From Branchiostoma lanceolatum (taxonomy: Eukaryota; Chordata; Leptocardii; Amphioxiformes; Branchiostomatidae), in assembly GCF_035083965.1 (NCBI RefSeq), contig NC_089723.1, forward strand, positions 30,321,193 to 30,385,192: 64,000 bases of DNA. The letters are read 5' to 3'. This document shows positions 61,101 to 64,000 of this stretch, piece after piece; within the stretch, counting starts at the first letter, position 1, and every line of letters starts with the position of its first letter. The position numbers were made by a program, and so were the translations under genes. The notes beneath the pieces are model-generated. The model ran no database searches, was not told where the DNA came from, and was given only the letters and a program-made list of their open reading frames with translations.

Positions 61101-63980
61101 TGTGCAGATTGCAAGAATTCTAGGAATTGTACAGGAATGTGAAAGTCCATGGGACGATAACTCAAGAATGCCTGGATGTATTGTCTTCATATTTTGTAGG
61201 TGGATAGGTCTGTGGGAGACCTTGTAATGATTGGATTTTGGGCCCCCTAGCAACTTTCTATGGTACTGCAGGGGAACTTTCACTTTTCAAATCTCGTCTT
61301 CTGAACATGATATAGTCATGATTTTTGAGTGGTGGATAGCTCTTTGTTAGAAAAATATGTTCTGTAGATTTGGACCCCCTAGCGGCTTTTATTGGAATTG
61401 CAGGAGCTGATTTTGACTCAAACTTTGAAAGAGAATAATGTAAGAAGGGGATGATGGATCATCATAATTTTTGGTGTGCAGATAGCTTAAGTGGTGATTT
61501 ACATAATCATATGCCAATTATGCAAATCAATATCTGATTTGCATGATTAATGAGGACAGTTAATAAATCAGCTGCATTCTATTATAGGACTCTCAAACAC
61601 ATGACATATGTAACTGAGAAAAAGATGAATATCGATAGATATCAATTATGCATACTGATACTTAATTTGCATAATTAATGACAAAATACTATAAATCCAT
61701 AGTCACTGTGGTAAATGATGGGGATTTCATTTTTGCACCATTTGGAAGTTAAGTAAATGGCCACTATTGGACACAAATCTTGCATAGAGGGCCTCATTTG
61801 GTACGATATCTTTTTTGTGAAAACAAGATTTTCATACATTGGACAACTTGTGTTATTTTGGTAGAGAAGGTGAGCGACTGATATGATTTATGCGAGGTCC
61901 TTATTTGCATGTGGGTTAAAAAACGAAAACGATAACAGAGACCACCGTCGCCATGGCAACATCTTTTTATGTTGCCAATCTTGTTTTCTTTTTGCCAACC
62001 ACAATATTGTTAGTATACAGACTTCTTGACTGTAACTCACTGGCAGATATACAAACTTTGAGTTAATTAGGACTAGAACTAGAGACCAAGATCTGCTGAG
62101 AAAATGCGGACATGTTTCCAGGGAGTACTTTTTTGAGTCTGCACATGTACAGAGTCTTTGTTTTTGATACGTCTATTTGTTAATGTTGGTGTGTGTCCAT
62201 AGTTATTTAAATACACTGTCAGTAGAGTGGCAGGAAGTGAGTGTGAAGATGGCCACAAAGGTCAAACTGTACTGTTCCAAGGTGGTACATCTAGAATTAT
62301 CCGTTAATCGGACATGACAATCAAGGTTATGGGGTCAATGGAAGAGGCTACTGATACATGGGGAGGTATTATTTCTGGTCTATCTGTTCGAAGATTACTT
62401 GTTTAGAAGTGTTTTCATGTAATTTAACCGACTGGGGATCCACCAAGGTCAATATTGTAATTCATCTTCACGGTAACAAAATTTCATGGTGGCAGAAAAT
62501 GCAAAGAAAGAGTCGGTGATGTTGTGAGGAAGGATAAGGAGTAGTAGGTACATGTATAGTGTTATACTAAATATTGTAGAGAGATGGAGAGGGGGGGGCC
62601 AAAGACATATTAAGTTCACAGTACAGAAGTGAGCATGAAAACCAAGAACATAAAGTTACTGTGAAAGAAACAAGAATTACAGTATATGCATGATATATCT
62701 TGTATGTTTAAAAAATGTTCGATCAAGCAATTAATTAAATGGACTTGCATTATTCCATGTGTTACTGAAACACTATGACACCATGTATGTTGCAGGAGGA
62801 GTGTTCAGAGAGGTTCTCTGCCTGTAGTGAATTCTTGCCCCGACTGCTGCCCTCCGACATCATAACCTTCACAGACAACGTCGTGTTCCACTCACAAGCA
62901 CCCGTCAAGGTCAATAGACATTGATTAAGCAATTTTCGTTTATTTTACATGTAAGGGCATTACTCATTTGCATCACATAGGAATATACATGGACCAAAGT
63001 TTAGTGTTGGATAATTACAATGTATGTCATAAAACTTTCTGCCTGCCTTTCACAAGTGTCAATGCTCAGAACTCTGAAACTCACGATGAATACAAAATAA
63101 AGAAGAGCTGATGCTACAGACTTGAAGTAATGTGTCATTTTACATGGGATACCGTAAAATACGCGGACTGGTCCAAAACACCCATATTAAACGTTATCAT
63201 GGGTCAGGTATGACGTGCATCATGTAAGTACTGTTATTCTGCCTTTCAGATGCATGTGGAAAGCCGTATTGCCATCATAAAGGACGTGCTCAACTTCATC
63301 AGTAAATCTTCAAAGAAGCAGAAGGATGCCAAAAAGCAAGACAGGTATGGCAATATACAGTATTTATGACAGACACAGCATAACGATTATAGGCAAAAAT
63401 TAAGTGACTGTACATTTGTGTGTATTGTGGGTCTGTATATGAGAGAACTAAGTACAACTGATGTATTTTTATGTCATACCCACTAAAAGAAATATATTTC
63501 AATGAAAAATGCATCAGAAGTTCAAATAAGTTGGTATCCTCGAACAACAAATTGTAACAACATCGATTCGATGGCCGAATCTGGTATTCATACTGTTTAC
63601 AGCAATGCACGCAGCACACACGAAGTGCGTTTAAATTGTTCAACGGAATCCCATGCAATACAACTTTGAAGCCTGGGCAATGCCGTAAAATATAGACCGG
63701 TCCAAAACCCGTATAGAACATTATGCCAACCCAGGTATGATATAATGTAATAGATGGACCAGTCAGGAACAGCCATATTGAACATTATCACGGCCCAGGT
63801 ATGACATAAATCATAATCCAGTCATCTCTTTCAAATATTCATGTTTTGAGTCTTTCTTTCCTGTCTCGTTTTATCTATAGCACCACACTTACAGAAGTCA
63901 CAGACTGGCTGGAGAAATCCCTGCGCCACCTACAGACATTAACAGATGATGTCATCGTTGGTCTCCGGGAAAGTTCAGAG
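19224..63980 (+). CDS. NBAS: NBAS (neuroblastoma-amplified sequence), NRZ tethering-complex subunit; 55 exons traced, 3' end beyond window
   Basis: NBAS pairs with RINT1 and ZW10 at the ER as the NRZ tether for COPI vesicles returning from the Golgi; in vertebrates it is also linked to nonsense-mediated decay. The ATG at 19224 (A at -3, G at +4) opens with ENILYELLLRAEW, matching the known NBAS start. All 55 exons have AG/GT borders and consistent phases, giving 1893 codons of an expected ~2370. Landmarks are SLRSTTPEELFERK, HECLERVPEDIDAARELLEY, LRLGLERE-like VRLGLEREVQ, LALECIYTCE, RETILGLAM and VWEVHMAYLEFLFTDS. Layout: N-terminal beta-propeller (to about residue 520), acidic linker, Sec39-type helical domain, C-terminal helical region. 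Expression is probably broad. Exon coordinates are in the three block entries that follow. The donor of the last traced exon (63980, GAG|GTCATT) is weak. Confidence 0.95.
24715..24862. mobile_element. MITE-like fragment (TACTGTA family) in NBAS intron 10
   Basis: It contains GTTTGCGTTTGAAAC, GGTTTTAAGTTCG, CCGCGAAAATCGTGAACATA and TTTTACAGTGACC, the same internal words as the copies at 50561-50767 and 56188-56401. The ends are degraded. Confidence 0.55.
26091..26946. mobile_element. Long-TIR fold-back DNA transposon (Mutator-like, non-autonomous) with 9-bp TSD
   Basis: The 9-bp direct repeat CTTCTCCTC lies at 26091-26099 and 26938-26946. Between them, arms of about 330 bp (about 26100-26440 and 26605-26937) are inverted copies, sharing GGCTTTTTAGCGAA ends, AATCCTCAGTTTCAAGTCAA and ACACGGGCGCTAAATCTACC. 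The core of about 165 bp has no ORF but has a CAATATGGCGGC motif. The end motif GGCTTTTTAGCGAATG is repeated inside the left arm. The long TIRs and 9-bp TSD suggest the Mutator-like superfamily. It lies in NBAS intron 12, just past exon 12. Confidence 0.9.
27360..28165 (-). mobile_element. Dispersed repeat (family R1), most complete inverted copy, with (CA)n
   Basis: Read on the minus strand it matches the 5385-6020 copy module by module (ATGGAGATATGAGG, TTATGCAAAT words, AGCATAACTAATGAGG-like words) and extends further. It ends at a CA/TG microsatellite (28072-28118) next to AAAACAATATCTCCCATTTT. It has no coding capacity. Confidence 0.8.
28166..29420. other. NBAS intron 12, middle part; repeats only
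   Basis: It holds a short imperfect direct repeat (GGGGYCATTCCCA...GGCTTTTTTGGCTAGG near 28434 and 28496). A relative of the CCTTGCTGTTTCAGTAGCAG element lies at 29216-29250 (inverted), and an older copy of the repeat flanking the GPCR at 28960-29110. No exon is seen. Confidence 0.5.
29426..30000 (+). repeat. Left copy of direct repeats flanking the nested GPCR gene
   Basis: Two blocks, 29426-29690 and 29812-29995, reappear in the same order and orientation at 32194-32450 and 33416-33600. Shared words include GAGATTGGAAAACATCTTTG, ACCACCCTTCATAATGGAGC and GCTTCAATGGAGAAAGA. Confidence 0.85.
30406..32013 (-). CDS. Intronless rhodopsin-like (class A) orphan GPCR nested in NBAS intron 12
   Basis: One 535-codon ORF on the strand opposite to NBAS; the ATG is at 32013. 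Seven hydrophobic segments lie near residues 23-46, 57-82, 94-120, 138-160, 186-208, 231-253 and 267-292. Class A marks are LAIYD in TM2, a Cys (C94) before TM3 and C171 in loop 2 for the disulfide, ELY in place of DRY at the end of TM3 (118-120), and NPIVY in TM7 (288-292) followed by an Arg-rich helix 8. TM6 lacks the CWxP motif (AVWAGA instead), and TM1 lacks the usual GN pair (VGCSL). The cytoplasmic tail of ~235 residues is long and Pro/Ser/Thr/Gln-rich. The ligand is unknown; it looks like a lineage-specific orphan. The lack of introns suggests origin by retroposition or old intron loss. Confidence 0.93.
   Translation of the reverse strand: MSEDDQFTAWNLALPEGSTSGGLQTAYLSISFVVAVGCSLLLIYLVYKKEYLQKPCNYLRCSLAIYDIIFMCCMIPTEIYILFQTDDSDSQTACWVQRQLFRWFGVAMSATFLLMAIELYYFICHPLHYHQKVTTKRVVISTLVVMAFSLLYEVAYVILEKLQNPDITSYCGFESADITGPTGVIENIMSGLVVLAILIILIFYLLIFREARKQQERDENRDLWLYQTRAFKKLVPHAITLAVWAGAIMFLVIAKSQIVAAKQEASFAVLVTTRVAILLYATLSSMVNPIVYSFRRPEFRRALRETFGWPSNAPAAPAPPLALAPPPDDQQRQDVEMAVFSVPDHGQGGSTIEVAEAPPSSRLIQTEEDSSKMTCRTDKTGSNTGSTGPVSEMMQIEDTPSTPSLQPSDIQPEQRPPHEKQGQETASTPPKHPHRFTVQAEVHRELTPPPNDHGQGMANKPPIQHYSCAVPVLFTEQLSKENVGTSPYDQSTHDVEVYLDTIGLKDNDTPDQHATELSVMDKPPPKMAWHNPGQP
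32194..33600 (+). repeat. Right copy of direct repeats flanking the nested GPCR gene
   Basis: Blocks 32194-32500 and 33416-33600 repeat the left-flank blocks. The DNA between them (32500-33415) has no coding support. Only short frames occur, and an AT-rich stretch. Confidence 0.82.
33900..34140 (+). mobile_element. Partial copy of dispersed repeat family R1
   Basis: It carries CATGTCCTGGACATCCTATG, TTGGGCCCCCTAGTGGC and TTTGACTC-like modules shared with 59440-59760 and 61180-61440. Confidence 0.65.
34950..35000 (-). ncRNA. Hammerhead-ribozyme-like core motif (Penelope-type)
   Basis: On the minus strand, CTGACGA is followed by a perfect 7-bp hairpin (AGACAGC, AGAT loop, GCTGTCT) and then GAAAC. 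This is the CUGANGA - stem II - GAAA core order of a hammerhead. One extra A sits between core and stem. Stems I and III are not demonstrated, so activity is uncertain. Confidence 0.4.
35085..35380. repeat. 148-bp tandem duplication containing a 20-bp hairpin
   Basis: Units start at 35085 and 35233 (GTTTCCAATAGAAGG). Each has AGAAGGCTAAGTCAAGACAA, which pairs almost perfectly with TTGTCTTGATTTAGCCTTCT four bases later. It lies 78 bp upstream of NBAS exon 14. Confidence 0.92.
35726..35788 (+). pseudogene. Partial tandem copy of the 3' end of NBAS exon 14
   Basis: It repeats the end of exon 14 (35591-35651, encoding WFEPGPQVSAAVDGEFLALE) 135 bp further on, including a donor-like GTCAGG. The copy has no acceptor of its own, and a TGA in the gap would end any read-through, so it is probably not translated. 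Confidence 0.88.
38731..39067. mobile_element. Fold-back element with ~90-bp inverted arms in NBAS intron 19
   Basis: Arms at 38731-38820 and 38979-39067 are inverted copies (ACAATGCTAAACYTTCTTCC, CTTCTTCAGGATC). Each arm carries CCTGAAGAAGGCRACAG followed by TGAAAAT, a degenerate form of the Penelope hammerhead-like motif. The element starts 14 bp after the donor of exon 19. Confidence 0.85.
42165..42440 (+). mobile_element. Partial copy of dispersed repeat family R1
   Basis: CCTTCGCCAAGAAGGTT, AACTCAAGAAGC, ATGAAATTTGGTATGTGGTC and ATTTTGGGCCCCCAGG modules match the 59440 copy. Confidence 0.7.
43237..44185. repeat. 43-bp minisatellite, ~22 copies, in NBAS intron 26
   Basis: The unit is GTCAAACATACCTGTCCTTG followed by GTGCTGAACACTATCCACAC and ACA, with two main variants (AATGTACC/CTCAAACA and ACATACC/CACACACA). 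The array ends about 25 bp before the acceptor of exon 27 (44209). Three more divergent units lie at 44800-44940 beyond exon 27. There are no spacers, and it is not a CRISPR array. Confidence 0.95.
44470..44745. mobile_element. Inverted-repeat remnant with CTGAAGA-type motif, NBAS intron 27
   Basis: Left words (TAGCACTTCAGC, CTGCTAACAGA, CTATTTAG) reappear inverted at 44660-44720 (TCTGTTAGCAGCAAC, AAATAGAACCAGT). The left arm has, on the minus strand, CCTGAAGAAGGTGACAG. Related sequence occurs at 58700-58800. Confidence 0.6.
45616..45665. repeat. (GTTT)n microsatellite, NBAS intron 29
   Basis: About 50 bp of GTTT repeats. Confidence 0.95.
45755..45860 (-). mobile_element. tRNA-derived SINE fragment
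   Basis: The minus strand shows an A-box-like ATCGTGGTAGTTAGGGG and a B-box CTGGGTTCAAATCCC. The same family occurs at 56725-56825 (TACTGGGTTCGAATTCC). Confidence 0.65.
48140..48780. repeat. Spaced copies of GTCCTTGGTGCTGAA around NBAS exon 35
   Basis: GTCCTTGGTGCTGAATGACG (48162), GTCCCTGGTGCTGAATAAC (48307), GTCCCAAGTGCTGAATATA (48552) and CAATGGTGCTGAAAATACC (48760) lie at ~150-250 bp intervals. The core word is that of the 43-bp minisatellite at 43.2 kb. Confidence 0.6.
49545..49645. repeat. Fold-back repeat in NBAS intron 36
   Basis: TATCCAAACCTATATA pairs with TGATAGGTTTGGATA, and inside it TCTGTCCTCTCTGC pairs with GAGAGGACAGA. Confidence 0.7.
49860..50060. mobile_element. Dispersed element sharing CCTTGCTGTTTCAGTAGCAG, NBAS intron 36
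   Basis: A segment with TTTCCTTGCTGTTTCAGTAG and GGGGTTGCTAGCC recurs at 58440-58530 and, inverted, at 29200-29250. It is non-coding. Confidence 0.65.
50561..50767. mobile_element. ~207-bp MITE with TACTGTAAATGCAGAAAT terminal inverted repeats
   Basis: Left end AATACTGTAAATGCAGAAAT; right end ATTTCTGCATTCACAGTATT, its near-perfect inverse. Internal words include TTTCGCGGTAAGG and GTTTTAAGTTTGTGG. NBAS intron 37. Confidence 0.85.
52385..52583. mobile_element. Degenerate MITE of the TACTGTA family, NBAS intron 41
   Basis: It runs from TTACTGTAACAG to TTTACAGTAAC, with internal CGCAAAAACAAATCACCGCA. Confidence 0.6.
53000..53170. repeat. Dispersed pair member (with 54340-54540)
   Basis: TATGGCTGTCCAAGTTTCC, CCAGCAAAGCCT and GCAGTG words recur in the same order at 54340-54540 in NBAS intron 44. 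Confidence 0.65.
53345..53582. mobile_element. ~238-bp MITE with TTACTGTAATTC ends, NBAS intron 42
   Basis: The ends TTACTGTAATTCTT and GAATTACAGTA are inverted, with internal CCGTGAACTTAAC and ACCGTGAAGTTAAAG. An inverted relative lies at 62453-62685. Confidence 0.78.
54795..54938. repeat. 73-bp tandem duplication ending in acceptor-like TTTCCTCAGG, NBAS intron 45
   Basis: TAGTTTATATTTCTTCG to AATTTCCTCAGGCC is followed by a near-identical second unit (AATTTCCTTAGGCC). Confidence 0.9.
56188..56401. mobile_element. ~214-bp MITE (TACTGTAAATG ends), NBAS intron 47
   Basis: Left TACTGTAAATGTAG, right CATTTCTGCATTTGCAGTA. Internal TAAGTTCGCGGTGAAACGG and CCGCGAAAACCGCGAACATA. A duplicated ATTTCGAAAATGGAGTG lies inside. 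Confidence 0.85.
56455..56492 (-). ncRNA. Degenerate hammerhead-like motif (Penelope-type)
   Basis: On the minus strand CCGACGA, a GU-rich hairpin (AGATAGC...GCTGTTT) and GAAACGTC follow in order. This is a decayed relative of the motif at 34950-35000. Confidence 0.35.
56725..56825 (-). mobile_element. tRNA-derived SINE fragment, NBAS intron 47
   Basis: The minus strand shows TTGTAGTTAGTGTTGTTGAG and a B-box-like TACTGGGTTCGAATTCC, as in the 45755 copy. Confidence 0.6.
57655..57790 (+). repeat. Dispersed pair member (with 62150-62285)
   Basis: ATGTTGGTGTGTGTCCATAG and TACACTGTCAGCAGAGTGGC recur at 62190-62235; a weaker relative lies at 25625-25720. Confidence 0.75.
58545..58640 (+). mobile_element. 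tRNA-derived SINE fragment, NBAS intron 50
   Basis: AAGTGGTCAGTAGTGACCC (A-box-like) and CATGAGTTTGAATCCC (B-box-like) are about 40 bp apart. Confidence 0.5.
59440..60135 (+). mobile_element. Dispersed repeat (family R1), plus-strand copy, NBAS intron 51
   Basis: It opens with CCTTCGCCGAGAAGGTTATG, then repeated modules AACTCAAGAACGCCTTGATG, ATTTTGGGCCCCCTAGCGGC and TTATGCAAAT/ATTTGCATAA. Confidence 0.8.
60136..60928. other. NBAS intron 51, right part; AT-rich, no exon
   Basis: It is rich in TTTCTAAA, TTTCTACCA and ATTTACAA words, which form a simple degenerate repeat. It ends with the acceptor of exon 52. Confidence 0.5.
61130..61720 (+). mobile_element. Dispersed repeat (family R1), plus-strand copy, NBAS intron 52
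   Basis: ATAACTCAAGAATGCCTGG, ATTTTGGGCCCCCTAGC, TTGGACCCCCTAGCGGC and TTATGCAAATC modules occur in the same order as at 59440. The motif TTTATTGGCGACGCCTCAGG lies just before it, at 61057. Confidence 0.78.
62453..62685. mobile_element. MITE (TTACTGTAATTC family), inverted copy, NBAS intron 52
   Basis: Ends TATTGTAATTC and GAATTACAGTATA; internal TTCACGGTAACAAAATTTC and AAAGTTACTGTGAAAGAAAC match the 53345 copy in reverse. Confidence 0.72.
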
Positions 63981-64000
63981 GTCATTTTTCTGTACTATGC

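Larger units (their letters stand above)
53616..63980 (+). other. NBAS: NBAS exons 43-55: C-terminal helical region, incomplete
   Basis: Exons: 53616-53822, 53981-54110, 54678-54754, 55224-55388, 55981-56110, 57239-57305, 57517-57627, 58139-58386, 58881-58999, 60929-61027, 62796-62909, 63250-63344, 63881-63980. Landmarks are QSAITLQLAAYYYAVTLF, SDEEYKRETILGLAM and TEVTDWLEKSLRHLQTL. A Lys-rich stretch (KSSKKQKDAKKQD) at the end of exon 54 corresponds to the basic segment before the LEKSL helix in vertebrate NBAS. About 480 residues expected from the family length lie beyond the window. Confidence 0.88.

Noticed and set aside
63981..64000. Read-through of the last NBAS exon past GAG|GTCATT
   Set aside because: The continuation is hydrophobic and does not fit the NBAS helix that follows, while ending at 63980 gives phase 0. 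The donor is weak, so this remains uncertain.

Overview
The window looks like nuclear DNA of an invertebrate deuterostome, most likely an amphioxus (Branchiostoma). The genes are split by many GT-AG introns. The largest gene is a chordate-like NBAS. The DNA is full of ACATGTAC-type words, tRNA-derived SINEs, fold-back elements and a Penelope-like fragment, as in lancelet genomes. The species call is an inference. I re-derived exon boundaries by hand from splice sites, intron phase and protein similarity recalled from memory; no alignment was run.

Layout. (1) 533-4061, plus strand: a four-exon gene for an unrecognised, probably nuclear, low-complexity protein with 11-residue Arg/Gly/Pro repeats and a duplicated splice acceptor, followed by a 39-bp repeat tail studded with CRE-type sites. 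(2) 4.4-8.7 kb: intergenic DNA with a SINE, a member of a widespread dispersed repeat, a Penelope-like GIY-YIG fragment between inverted repeats, and a hairpin element. (3) 8747-14257, plus strand: a complete six-exon, all phase-0 gene for a fold-type II PLP enzyme of the serine racemase / serine-threonine dehydratase family (329 aa), followed by a 20-21 bp minisatellite. (4) 16579-15555, minus strand: two intronless ORFs overlapping by ATGA, the second ending in a 102-bp tandem repeat broken by an 11-bp deletion. (5) 17.3-17.6 kb: a YY1-like promoter element and a possible 42-aa coiled-coil ORF. (6) 19224 to the window end, plus strand: NBAS, 55 exons traced (about 1893 codons), 3' end outside the window.

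NBAS is the ER-Golgi tethering subunit of the NRZ (NBAS-RINT1-ZW10) complex. Its 8.5-kb intron 12 holds a complete intronless rhodopsin-like GPCR gene on the opposite strand (32013-30406), a long-TIR Mutator-like fold-back element with a 9-bp target duplication, and direct repeats on both sides of the GPCR. Other NBAS introns carry a ~22-copy 43-bp minisatellite, a partial duplication of exon 14, MITE-like elements with TACTGTA ends, and motifs resembling hammerhead ribozyme cores that belong to Penelope-like retroelements.

No operon-like or prokaryotic system is present. The most unusual items are the repeat-built gene at the left edge, the altered active-site loops of the racemase-like enzyme, the overlapping ORF pair, and the GPCR nested in duplicated intron DNA.
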